Shown: piece by piece, positions 23,601-33,970 of the stretch
Layout: each line of letters opens with the position of its first letter
Position numbering within the stretch: position 1 is the first letter of the stretch
Assembly (NCBI GenBank): GCA_902806565.1
Contig: CADCXA010000010.1
Span: 558,001-622,000 of the forward strand
Length of the DNA stretch: 64,000 nucleotides
From: Hypoxylon rubiginosum
Taxonomy: Eukaryota > Ascomycota > Sordariomycetes > Xylariales > Hypoxylaceae
Reading direction: 5' to 3'
Notes under the pieces: generated by a model
What the model saw: only the letters and a program-made list of their open reading frames with translations
What the model was told of the DNA's origin: nothing
Databases searched by the model: none
Translations under genes and position numbers: made by a program

Positions 23601-24000
23601 AAAGTTTGGTCGTGGGAAAGGCACACAGCACTATAGACAAAGTGGATGTATTTGACGCGGATGTGCGTGCGGCACTAAAGGCGTCAAGGTAGATCCTTAA
23701 CCAGCTGCTAGAGAATTTCCATTTCTCCATCGACAACACCTCTGCTATCAGGTCGCTCCTGGGGCACGCGTTAGGTGAGGTACAGGCTGCGGTACTCGGT
23801 TTTCAAGAATCTGTAGATAAACTAGGCGGATAGTTAGTTCAGTAGTCGCCCGGCCATATGAACGGAAACGAAATCAAGCGAGGAGCGAAACCAAGGAGGA
23901 ATGCCATCAGCCCCTAACCCTTTCATATTTACGGCGAAGAAATAATCGATAAAGTATGAATGGTCTAAATGGTGGATAAGGAAAGCCCTCGAAAAACCCC
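20601..24000. other. decayed, moderately GC-rich region without intact genes
   Basis: Many short frames, none convincing. Signs of decay and duplication: the same 16 bases at 20930-20945 and 22344-22359 (CGAGTCGCCGGATGGC), and near-identical CGCCGAAGGAAAC blocks near 23127 and 23277. On the minus strand, fragments at 23248-23739 and 22700-22900 are Ala/Pro/Ser-rich and end in LPGQRGPPCCTRANLV, which recalls Cys-rich segments of fungal mobile-element gag-like proteins. This is only a suggestion. I see no terminal repeats. Confidence 0.4.
22806..22840. repeat. 12-bp tandem repeat, about 3 copies
   Basis: GCCGGAGCTGGA repeated almost three times. It reads as Ala-Gly on the plus strand and Pro-Ala on the minus strand, where it would lie in a PAPAPA linker. 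Confidence 0.9.
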
Positions 24001-24033
24001 GGAAATGGGATCTGGACGTACTTTTCGGGGAGC

Positions 24034-25940
24034 CGTGGGTGTGTTCAACCCGCGCAAGTAACGCTTGGGCCGCCGAAGGCGTTTACGAGTTGGCCCTGAC
24101 GCGTATAGTCGTACATCCATCAACTGTTAGCTGAAAGAACCAGACATGGAGATTTCGCGACATACCACGAAAGATTTGGGCATTCTGAAAGGAGTCGGCC
24201 CTGCCGGTGCGGCGAGGAGCGTGACTTCGCGGAGTCTGGGAGTGCGAATCAACAAACCCCAGACGAGTAGGTAGATTCCAGGTACATAGGTAAACAACGC
24301 CGGGCCCGAACAACGCACGTGGCTAAGTGAGCCGCACGGACCCACCTACTGCAGGGATAGGCCAAAAGATCAATTATGAAGAGGCTGAGAGGCTGAGAGG
24401 GTACGAGTAACACACCTGTCCGACCAGATATCAATCGTACACGGCTAAATATCTTTTATTTTTTATATCACGTGAAACTCTAGCTTTGTCTCTCCGGCCA
24501 TGGTTGCGCGTCTCTAGACGCGATAGGAATTCTTCAAAATGAGTCAAGGCTGCTTGCTTACTTGCCAAGGTCGTGACCAAAACTTTTATGGGACCGACCT
24601 TGCTTGCCTCTTAAGAAACGGGACCCGGCACTTTGGGTGGTATATTTTAGTATTATTATGCAAGATTAGCGGGGTAAGTATTGTCACAAGGGCAAGGCTT
24701 TTGTCACCCCATAGAAACCTAGCAGCCCTACATAGGTGCTTCACTTTAACAACACACCACCCCATCCTAGAACTCCGGCCTTTGCTCCGGCGTAGGTGCA
24801 TCATTTCTCAATGGTATGCCCACCCAATTGTAGCTAGCTCACCTGCAGCTTCAGTAGGTAGGATACTGATAAGGTGGTCCGTACCCCACAAATAAAACAA
24901 TCAGATAGACCGTTGATTTAGACTTTTACCGAATTAACATCTTTTAATCCCAATTACTTATTTCAATACCTACATGTAGGTAAATAACAGGGTCGCAGCC
25001 GAGGCCCGGGTGCCATCGGAATGGTACGAGTACCTGCTGTGGATCCTCGATCTCGATGGCTTTGTTTCAAAGAAAACGGGGTCGTCTGTAAAACAGAGTT
25101 AGGTAGACCTGTGCACCGCCGCGATGAGTCATATGTATATAATACAAGCGATATCAAGATGAAGCTATTCGCAGCAGCCATGGAACGAATGTCATTCAAT
25201 CTACCTAAATCCTCCGCTCATTACCTAGGTAAAGTCTATTACCTATAGGCTCCGGTCAAGCCGTTCCAGAAGTAATTTGTAAGGAGGGGTAAAGCAAGCT
25301 TCTGATTGGTTAAAATGGCCTGTGGCTAGTACGGTACAAATTACGAAATCCTGGTCTGAGCTGCACTGAGATAAGGCTATTGTAAGGATCGTGGAGAATA
25401 AGATGTGGAAAGTTAAGTAAAGGTCGCGACTCTTGACGCGACGCTAGGGAGCTAGGTGGTGACAAGGGCTCCAGGGCAACAGAGGCTGAGAGGCTGAGAG
25501 GGGTCTTGCCCCTCCTGCCTCCTGTACCTATTTACAATTATTCACGAGGTACTTCCGGTAGTATGGATATCCCATATAAAGCCGATGTACTGCGGGGTAT
25601 ACTGGTTTTATAAATGAATATTACTTACATATAGTCTACTTACCTACCAAGATATATTCAAAGGTTAATAACTTCGTACTTACTCATGTTATTGGAGTAA
25701 AACCTCCTATTATTTTGAAGCTTGGAAGAATAAAAATTGAACAGTCTTGGTTGTATTTAAATGCGACCGTGGGAAGGGATGATATAAGATGTTAAAAGTA
25801 AATATGATACCTCTTGGAGCAGATATATACAACGATGTAATATCCTTTAAGATATTAGGGTATGTATCTATGTAGCATATATATGATTATGGTGTATGAG
25901 GATGTATTTGGGGCGGGCGTGGGTGTGTTCAACCCGCGCA
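24034..25940. repeat. 23-bp perfect direct repeats 1.88 kb apart
   Basis: The same 23 bases occur at 24034-24056 and 25918-25940, both starting CGTGGGTGTG and ending ACCCGCGCA. They bracket about 1.86 kb of AT-rich DNA that also contains a 21-base repeat (24381-24401 and 25482-25502, GAGGCTGAGAGGCTGAGAGG) and one copy of a dispersed repeat (25138-25271). No gene is supported inside; frames at 24539-24895 and 25021-25248 have no motif. Confidence 0.75.
25138..25271 (+). repeat. dispersed repeat, copy 1 (about 135 bp)
   Basis: Starts TATAATACAAGCGATATC and ends CCGTTCCAGAA. The reverse complement of 50530-50667 matches it almost perfectly except for a short indel patch near 25231-25243. Flanks do not match. 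Both copies contain the same short open stretch (MKLFAAA.ERMSFNLPKSS), probably chance. It may be a MITE or the end of a larger element. Confidence 0.85.
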
Positions 25941-26258
25941 TGTTCAATTAATCTTAGGTGTCTTGATCAATTCAGAGCGTTGGAGAAAGTTTCTGAAGCT
26001 TTTATTGTTTCGAAATCAAAATTTCTTTATTTTAACAAATCACCGCCACAATTTCAGCGTTTTCCCTTTACCATTCCATCGCATTTCGTCTGGCCACGAT
26101 GCAACCGGTCATGCAAAACGATCTCTATCGAACGGTACCAATCATTAAGTTTTCTAAAGGGATTTTGGATCATATTGAATTTGCAAAGAATTCGTCAGAC
26201 GTGCGCTGAGGTATGACTAGCCAATCAGAGCCTTTGAAAGCTCAGACTCATCTTGTGG

Positions 26259-27716
26259 CTATGAAATCACGCCCCTTTTCGGCCGAAGGGCGGGTAACAC
26301 AGTTATGTAGTTTATTATACTGGTGTCATCTTCAGCCTTACGTTTCTTAGACTTAGGTTTCTTCTCAGTGGGCTCCACTTCAACGCCTTCCTCCGCATCA
26401 GCCATTTCGACAGCTAACTCAGGCTCGGCCGCCTTGCTGGCCCTATTGGGCGTTTTGGTGCCCGTCGCCTTCTTAGCAAGCTGCTCCTCCTCAAGCCCAC
26501 GAAGGATATTCTTATAATCCAAAGAGTTCTGCTCAGTAGCCTGAAGATGGGCATTCTGTAGGTCCTTGCGCATTTTGGTTGTTGCCATCTCGACGACTGT
26601 TGAACGGCCAAGCTCGCTTAGGTTAATGTTGTTAACTCTTCATCTAGTTGCGCCGACGGAAAGTGGTGTTGCCTTACAAGTTATTAGTATATGGGTACTT
26701 GACTGGGAACGTTCGGTCTTGAATTCGCCTGCCACCGTCAACGAATTCCTCGCGATAAGTTCTATCAGGACGAGCAGCAGTGATAGGTCGTGCCGTGGGT
26801 AGACTACTCGGGAGCATACTTTCCTCGGCGATGATGGCGGGACGGGGGACTAAGCTCTTTAGCTTAGCGAAGTAGTATTCGCCGGGTCTCGCGTCGATGC
26901 GTAGAGTCTTGGTTTTGGAAGCTATTTTGTTCAGCTTCAGAGTTTTGGCATCGCCGGCAGATTTGCGACGCGCCTGAGTCCTGGTCTTGTCGCCCGGGGT
27001 CGCGATTTCCGTTTCAGCTGTTTCCTGTTCGGCATCAACCTTCTCGGTTTCGTCCTCGGGATCGACGGCGGGCTCGTCAGCTGGTTCATCGGCCATCTCG
27101 ACGTCTATAGTCTCGGTAGGCTTCTCATTGGACGGTGCGGCGGCTGCTTCGGCAGTTACGGGAGCGATTTCTGGGCATGGGGCATTAGCAAGTGAACCAA
27201 ATTGATGTCTTAAATAGGTATATTGATTGGAAAAGAGGACCAAATATGATGTCGCGTTAGCGAAGTGACATAATAAGGTGCATTTATGGTAGCGAGTCGA
27301 AGTATGATGAGATGATGGCGACGTGTCTCTATGTCGGTATTAGAAGTCAATTTACCTCCTTTGCATGCAGCGTTATATATTTCAATGTCGAACGGCTGGC
27401 ACTCTCCAGCGGCGATCTTTTGCTTTTTCGCTTCCCACTCCTCGAGCAACCCGGGCCCTAGGTGCTCTACTGGTTCCCATGTGCACATGTCCATGGGGAA
27501 TCCGTCCCATCTAATGAGATACTGCAACTTTCCTGGTCTATCGGGGTGAGGACGCTCGGCATAGAGATCCTCAACATCCCATTCGCGGGTATCTTCGACA
27601 GCGACCTCATATGTGGCAGAAGAAGGGGGGTTGTTGTCTATGGGATTAGGTTCGTAGCCCTCGATAGTCACGGATGGTGATGCCATCTTCAGAACAGTGT
27701 TGTTAAGAGACGTCAT
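26259..27716 (-). CDS. chromodomain protein, 396 aa, 3 exons
   Basis: Exons 27716-27356, 27170-26699 and 26616-26259 join in phase and give about 396 residues. Start may be ATG 27716 or 27686. Residues of about 42-105 form a chromodomain: REWDVEDLY, then LQYLIRWDGFP and CTWEPVEHL followed by a helix. The aromatic cage positions (W in EWDVE, W in IRWDGF, F) are present, so methyl-lysine histone binding is plausible. The middle exon is acidic and low-complexity (MADEPADEPAVDPEDE) with a later conserved-looking ARPGEYYFAKLKSLVP. The last exon has a helical stretch and a bipartite-type nuclear signal (KKPKSKKRKAEDD). The first intron is long (185 bases) with TGCTAATG near its end. There is no integrase or RT nearby, so it does not look like a chromovirus fragment. 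Likely a nuclear chromatin-associated protein. Confidence 0.72.
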
Positions 27717-28665
27717 GAAACGACGTAATAAACGGGTATAAACACAAATATTTGGGCATACGAACAGGTTTCGACCACAAGAGGTCTAGCGGAATAAGGT
27801 GTTTAAGAGATTGGGAAAATCAGAAAATCGTAGATGATTGTTATGGTTTGCACTTGCCTGGGTAGGCAGCAATTGATAGGCACATCGTATCGGCTGCCTG
27901 GTAGTTTTAGGTATTTACTGTCACATATCAATATACGTCATACCTATAGGTAGCATCAATCGTTGTAATTCTTCCTATGCTTCCTTGAGCTAGCTATCTA
28001 GCTAACATGAAGCTTCCTAGGAATCAAGCCCTTTCTAACCTTGTGGCTAGAAGTTTCTTGATTGATTCCAAGGAGCTTTGCTTCTACATTTGATGCCGTT
28101 TCGTTCTTATTGTAAATGAGCATTTACCTACCAAAGGTCCCATTCTCTGACAGGTACCTTGTAATTTCGATGCGGAAGCCTTATACTTAATTCATGCTGG
28201 TTTGTATTGTGCAGAAATCTAGGTCATGCAAACAGCTATCCCGTGACAAACACTTACATCCGTATGGGATATCACGTGACGAACCAAGCTTTCCAAATAT
28301 CCTTAAAGATCCCTTATCGCGTATCTAATCTCCTAATCTATTGAGCTATATCGATATAGCCTCATTCAAATTCGAACAAATATGTATCTAGCTTCTTATT
28401 CGTCATTCGTTATTGTTATACCCTTCGAGCTGAGTCCTAAATACAAGTAGGAATTCTTACGCACATACAACATCCAAAGCAACAACCATAACCACATTCA
28501 ATATCAATATGGTCTTAGAACTGGGCCATGTAGTAATATCTAACATATGTAGAAGCTCGGTGCGGTTGATGTTGTACTGTGACGAGTATCGTGTGTGTGT
28601 CCGTATGTGTATGTGTACCTATCTGTCTATCCATGGTCTTATCGCTAGCAAAATTCTCGACTCAG
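27717..28665. other. gene-poor AT-rich region
   Basis: No gene supported. A 63-codon plus frame at 28509-28700 runs into the left arm of the inverted repeat and is not credible. Confidence 0.5.
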
Positions 28666-28798
28666 ACAGAAGGGCGTCAGAAAAACTCGCGCCCGTATGA
28701 ATAACACTGTGATATACTGTATGAATTTGGCTTACCCAACTACACAGTGAAGCACAGTGTTACTCATACGGGCGCGAGTTTTTCTGACGCCCTTCTGT
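28666..28798. repeat. inverted repeat with 46-bp arms (hairpin)
   Basis: Left arm 28666-28711 begins ACAGAAGGGCGTCAGAAAAA. Right arm 28753-28798 is its reverse complement with a single mismatch. The 41-base loop contains a further CACAGTG that can pair with the left arm. The arms are GC-richer than their surroundings. The right arm ends 133 bases before the ATG of the nuclease-kinase gene, so it is in the promoter or leader. It could be a small foldback/MITE-like element or a transcribed hairpin. No clear target-site duplication seen. Confidence 0.92.
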
Positions 28799-28931
28799 GA
28801 CCCCGCTTTATTAACGGAATGACGATCAAAATAAACATGTACCTTGATCTTAGAATATTTATCTTAAAAACTACACTACATGTTACCCTAAGCAACGGGG
28901 AACAATTAGTTTCAACAACATTATAGCTGCC

Positions 28932-31277
28932 ATGGAAGAGATTGAAGAATTACGACGTTTATTAAATGAAGAGCGACGCCAACTCGAAGACGAGCGACGC
29001 CGACGCGAAGAAGAGCAACGCCGACGCGAAGAAGAGCAACGCCGACGCGAAGACGAGCAACACCGACGGGAACAAGCAGAGTATGACGCAGCAGAGCAAC
29101 GGCGCCGACGCGAAGCAGCAGAAGAAATGGCGAAGGCGTCACTACCACAGACGCTGACGCAATATCTCGACACCTGCCACTCACTTAGTCTTCAAATACG
29201 CGTAATAACTAACCCATCATCTACCACAAAAGGTGTCACGACAAATCCGACCGGCCGGATATTCCCCCGGCGAATCATTCCATGGCACGACTTTGCGGCA
29301 TGCCAAGAAGAAGTATGGGGGAAACTCTGGGCCGGACCCTCTTTCTCTTCTAACGCTGTCTTCCCGTCCTCACACCAGCTCGACTATGTAGCATCTGTGA
29401 TCCACCCGGTCAGCAGCGAAACCGACCTCCGGCACTTCGAGCTCGAGACCGTTGAAAACGCCGTCCAAAAGTTGGTGGACGAGGCATACAATGATCCGCT
29501 GCTCCGCACTCGTCTTGGTATCCGGGGAACAGTGACATTCGAGAGCCACACGAACCTGGAGAACCAGACCGACAGTATTGTGTCCACGTCCCTCGAGCAT
29601 ACGCCCTTCGGTGGGGACGGGGCTGGATCCGCAAAGGCAAATGTCTTGAGAGCTTTTCGCAGAGCCGTAAAGGGAAAGGGTGGCTCGGCCGACCAGTTCT
29701 GCATATATCGAACTTCGGATGGTCAAAACGTCCCCGCACTTGCGATAGAGTATAAGGCACCCCACAAGCTGACGAGAGACGAGGTCGCCACAGGGTTGAT
29801 TTCCGAGATACAACCGGAGCGCGATGTGATCAACCGGGACGGGGAAGGCTTTGCGTTCGCCTCGATGTCGCTTGCCACCGCTGTCATCACACAACTGTTC
29901 TCATACATGATTGCCAAAGGCATCCGGTACGGGTACATATGCACAGGAGAGACGTTTATATTCTTACACATCCCCGAGGACCCTTGTGTCGTCTATTACT
30001 CCGTATCTGTACCCAATCTTGATGTGATAGAAGACGACGACAACAGACTGCATCGCACTGCCGTCGCGCAAGTCTTCGCGTTCGTCATGCGTGCCCTCCG
30101 CGCGCCACCACCGCCACCATCCTGGTACGACCGGGCTGTCGCGAACTTAGATACATGGGCCGTGGAATACGATGACGTATTAAGTAAAATTCCCAAGTCC
30201 ATCCGCAAGCAAACCCACTCTTCGCCCTACAAGCCCCAGCGGTGGAAAGGATTTATACGCTCGCCAATTCGAACACGGTCAGGTTGCCGTCCATCAGGCA
30301 GCACACAACACAACAAGGAAGATGAACATAGTGACGAAGATGATGCCCCCCCCCAATCCCCGTCCTTGGGTCTATATGCTCGTAATAGAGGATATGATTC
30401 GACCACAGCGAACGCGACAGGTCGGCAACGAAGACAACATATACAAGAACGACCGCATCAAAACGAGGACTCGCCGGACGTCAACAGACAGCGCATAGCA
30501 GGGAATACGTGCATAGAAAACCGACCGTATTGCAGCCAGGGGTGTCTTTTGGGACTAGCGAGGGGGGGGGCAATAGACCAGCAATGCCCCAATGCCGCCG
30601 ACCATAGAGAAGGGCATCTCGATAGATCGGAATTTCTGCGACTCGTCCGTACCCAGCTCGCGAAAGACCGCGGCCCCCGAGCCAACGCAGCACCACTTTA
30701 CATGTCCGGAGCAATCGGAACACTCTTCAAAGTGCACTTATCGACTTATGGCTACACTCTCGTTGCTAAGGGTGTAGAACACAACCATATCGCGCGCCTG
30801 CGCCACGAAACCGAGGTGTACGGCCGGCTTTGGCCAATACAAGGGAATCACGTCCCAGTATGTTTGGGTACGGTTGATCTGATATTACCTTACTACCACG
30901 ACGGCGGCGTGTTCGAACACTTGATGATTCTTAGCTGGGCTGGACAGCCCTTACTGCAGGCAGCCAAGAAGGGGCTCGTGGATACAGCTGTCATACTCGA
31001 CGAAGTCGCTGCCGCGTTTCAGGCAATACACGCGCTGCAGGTTTTACACGGCGATGCCGAGTTAAGGAACATACTGTACAATGCTGAAAGCGGCGGTCCT
31101 ATGATTGTTGACTTCGAGCGGGCAGTCGTGCAGGATCGCCAACCGCTCGGTCCCATCAGCCTGAATCGAAAAAGGAAGTATAATACCTTGGACCATAAGA
31201 GTAAGAACAAAGACCATTTCACCGCAGAGAGCCATGCTATTGTAGTAGATATGCAACACGGTTTAGGAATACCGTAA
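28932..31277 (+). CDS. PD-(D/E)XK nuclease-like and protein kinase-like fusion, 781 aa
   Basis: Single-exon paralogue of the 15961 gene (ATG context GCCATGG). Residues 1-70 are a strongly charged helix with tandem RRREEEQ units. The nuclease-like core has D254 (ADQFCIY), E273-x-K275 in AIEYKAPHKLT, and the following ITQLFSYMI and CTGETFIFL helices. A disordered linker (about 410-530) precedes the Cys/His block YCSQGCLLGLARG with CPNAADH. The kinase-like domain shows GTLFKV, LVAKG lysine, HETEVY, the hinge LSWAGQP, HGDAELRN (D708, N713) and VDFERA (D727) where DFG is expected. Every key position seen in active kinases is present except the DFG glycine. Likely soluble and nuclear or cytosolic, as no signal peptide is seen. 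It converges on the HNH gene with 28 bases between stops, and a long inverted repeat lies just upstream. Runs of C (about 30346) and G (about 30563) keep the frame. Confidence 0.82.
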   Translation: MEEIEELRRLLNEERRQLEDERRRREEEQRRREEEQRRREDEQHRREQAEYDAAEQRRRREAAEEMAKASLPQTLTQYLDTCHSLSLQIRVITNPSSTTKGVTTNPTGRIFPRRIIPWHDFAACQEEVWGKLWAGPSFSSNAVFPSSHQLDYVASVIHPVSSETDLRHFELETVENAVQKLVDEAYNDPLLRTRLGIRGTVTFESHTNLENQTDSIVSTSLEHTPFGGDGAGSAKANVLRAFRRAVKGKGGSADQFCIYRTSDGQNVPALAIEYKAPHKLTRDEVATGLISEIQPERDVINRDGEGFAFASMSLATAVITQLFSYMIAKGIRYGYICTGETFIFLHIPEDPCVVYYSVSVPNLDVIEDDDNRLHRTAVAQVFAFVMRALRAPPPPPSWYDRAVANLDTWAVEYDDVLSKIPKSIRKQTHSSPYKPQRWKGFIRSPIRTRSGCRPSGSTQHNKEDEHSDEDDAPPQSPSLGLYARNRGYDSTTANATGRQRRQHIQERPHQNEDSPDVNRQRIAGNTCIENRPYCSQGCLLGLARGGAIDQQCPNAADHREGHLDRSEFLRLVRTQLAKDRGPRANAAPLYMSGAIGTLFKVHLSTYGYTLVAKGVEHNHIARLRHETEVYGRLWPIQGNHVPVCLGTVDLILPYYHDGGVFEHLMILSWAGQPLLQAAKKGLVDTAVILDEVAAAFQAIHALQVLHGDAELRNILYNAESGGPMIVDFERAVVQDRQPLGPISLNRKRKYNTLDHKSKNKDHFTAESHAIVVDMQHGLGIP

Positions 31278-31305
31278 TATAGGAATTTATTATGTACTGT
31301 CATGA

Positions 31306-32869
31306 CTAGTTAGTAGTTTCAGCACCAGTGAAATTTTCCCCAGTGACGGAAAGCCCCTTTTCCAATTTCCTAAACTTACCAGTACCAGCCTTTGACAGCA
31401 GACGATCGAGCACACCGACCTGCTGCGCCGAGTCGACCTCTGTCCTGGCATTACTAAACCTACCCGTACTACGAGCAGGCACAACAAACAAATCCCGACT
31501 ACGCTTCCGCCCCCTATCCTCCTGATCTTGGTCAAGGCTGGCAAGACGTTCCCGGTACGCGTCCTCCTCGTCTGACGAAGTCCAGTTATTGTCCGGTGTC
31601 CCCTCACTCTCAGGAACGTATACATCTCCATCAGCCGGGCCAGACACTCGGGATCGCTTATTAGACTCGCCCGAGGCAGACTGGCTTCGGGCCTTAAAGG
31701 ATGACGCAAGCCTCTGTACAATCCCGTACTTCAGTGTAGACCTGGAACCACCTTGGAAAATACGAACCCAGAGGTATAGCTTCGGTGTACTAAGGATGCA
31801 AAGCGTGTCATTGTTGAAAATGTTCCACGCAAAGCGGGCGAAAAGATACTTGACACTAACACCGACAAAGTTCTGACAGATACGGTTGTGAAAGGTGTGG
31901 TAAGCATCAAAAAGTGAAGCCGACGGCGCCTTAATAACTTTTATGACGAAAACGTAGCAGTTATTAACTTTCTTTGGAATGATAACAATCTCCTTGCGAT
32001 CAAGCATGATATGAACATCGGCGCGAAGAAGGATCTGGTTATTTATATCATCGTACTGCGGCTTAACGCTCGAATCGTTCGTGTAGTTATCCATGCCGTT
32101 CGTGTTGAACCACTCCCCAATCTCTTTAGGGCATATATATGCCGCCTCCAAACCGGTAGACCAATTTGTGACCCGACAACGACGATCGCGTGCCAGAGTT
32201 GACGCCCGACGATCCAAGTAAGCAACGGGATTGGGGTCGTCAGGAATGTCAACGGCTTGCCATGCAGCAGGTAGTGTAGTCGTGGGACGTTGGTTGACTG
32301 ATCCAGGTGCCGCGCTCGGGTCTATAAGATCATGAGGAAATCTCCAGTCGTAAAATTTAGGGGTTATAGGGTAGGGGTCAGGACCTATCATCGTTTTCAA
32401 AGTTTGTAATTAGAATCTTGCACACGCAATCGAAATCAGGAGGCTCACCATCGTGCCTGGGAACGTGTAAATAGCAATCACGGTTAATAATAACAGCCGA
32501 CGGGTTGATGACATGTTGTGGTGACTGTTCCCTAGGATTTTCGGAATAGGATAGATAAGGGATCTCTTCATCTGATCTGCCGTTGAGGGGCCAGAAGTTA
32601 TCTACCAAAAGATAGCAGGAGTGTACTGCAAGATCGTAATCAACGCCACCGTGGTCCAAAGGAGGAAAAGTCAACAACGGCGCCATGGAAGACTTATTGT
32701 ACCCGGGATGGTTAATTTTGATATATCGCATTCTGCCAAAAGCGGACCGCTCCGACTCGGAAACTGTGTGAACGGCATGTTCGGCCTCTGTGGAGTCTAA
32801 CGGTTGATATTGCACCGCAGGTTTATAGATTATGTTGATAACAGGAGGCATGGTCGAAGAAGACGACAT
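31306..32869 (-). CDS. HNH_2-type endonuclease family protein, 499 aa, 2 exons
   Basis: Exons 32869-32449 and 32384-31306 are joined by a 64-base GTGAGC..TAG intron with a TTCTAATTA branch site, giving about 499 residues. An upstream in-frame ATG exists at 32917. The N-terminal domain has the INHPGYN and GGVDYDLAVHSCYLL blocks. The HNH-like core is C-R-V-T (RRCRVTNWSTG), AAYICPKEIGEWFN, then INNQILLRADVHIMLD. In this family the first block usually reads A-H-I-x-P; here His is replaced by Tyr223 (codon TAT, 32139-32137), so activity may be lost or altered. FLFARFAW-type YLFARFAWN follows. The C-terminal 200 residues are acidic/basic low-complexity with RKRSRD, a possible nuclear signal. It lies tail-to-tail with the nuclease-kinase gene. 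A frameshifted relative is at 10190-11450. Confidence 0.78.
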
Positions 32870-33970
32870 AATATCAACGGTACCTGATGCGTTGTTGGTG
32901 AGGATCAGATAAAACAAGGATGTTCAGAAAGTGGAGATAAAGTTACAATAAACTGAGGTCTCAAAGAAGGTTCCATCGGTCGTCAAAAGGATCGGAGCGG
33001 GACATTGACATGGCCGACCGAATCATAACGTACATCCTACATGTACATATGTAGGTACATAACCTTAGGTACCCAGTGATACATGTAGGTACATTATGTA
33101 GGAAGTAGTACCAAAATGCCAATTAAAACAACGACGCATAGGTATATTAATATGTACCTACATATGTATGTACCTCTGAAACAGAGCCGGAAGGGGTTTT
33201 GTAATGCATATTTTTTTTTTAAATAACCAAATAAAACAACAAAAATAAGTGCTATTCAGTGAAGGTATAATGAACGCTGTAGGATTGTTATATAGGCTTG
33301 TTCTGTTTTTTTTTTCGGGTTTTTGTTTAGTTGTTTGAGTATACATGTTTATATAGGTATGTTAATATGGTTGCGAAACATTTTTCAAAATCAGCAATTC
33401 GCTTGAATGGTTTGCCACAGGATAGGCGCACCTAGCCGTAAGTGGCTTTGTACTAAAACACCTTTCCGATGTACCATTCACGCAAGGAACATTCCTATAT
33501 CAACTATAAATACGATCAATCCTGATTTTGCATTGATTAGCTGTATCTACCTTAGGTACTTCGGTACTCACTTACATACCTTAGGTAGGTACCTACATGT
33601 AGGTAGGTAGGTATGTAGGAGGTATGTAATTTATGAGCATCTGTTTTACAGCTCTGGATCCATGTAAGCTTACGAAGTAGTTTTTACATCTGTGTCATTT
33701 GAGAATATGTGCGAAATTAATTTAATACCTACCTAGTTACCTTATATCTCCGTACGGGCGTTCCTATGAACTATTCACGAATATCTGATTGAAGATGACC
33801 TATCCATTCTGATGCATATTGCGGCTCTGTGAAACCCGACTTTGCTCCGGCTGTTAGCATGATGTTAGGGCCGTTGGTTTGTACAACTGCAAACATACGA
33901 GTACCTAACCTTCGTTCACATCTCCGCTGGACTTCCACTTATCTCCATTTCAACATACCATTGTCATTTT
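32870..33970. other. AT-rich intergenic region with palindromic microsatellites
   Basis: No gene supported. Dense TACATGTAGGTA and GGTAGGTACCTAC palindromes (33030-33100, 33580-33620) and poly-T/poly-A runs (about 33210-33320). Confidence 0.55.

Noticed and set aside
24539..24895. 118-codon plus-strand frame
   Set aside because: No domain or plausible signal; lies in AT-rich repeat-bearing DNA between the 23-bp direct repeats.
26259..27716. Chromovirus integrase with C-terminal chromodomain
   Set aside because: The chromodomain is N-terminal in a spliced gene, with no integrase, RT or LTR nearby.
28883..29184. Ser/Arg and Val/Leu-rich frames opposite the nuclease-kinase N-terminus
   Set aside because: Antisense translations of the Arg/Glu-rich coiled-coil repeat.
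33580..33625. Telomere-like repeat
   Set aside because: The GGTAGGTACCTAC words are palindromic microsatellites, not TTAGGG arrays.
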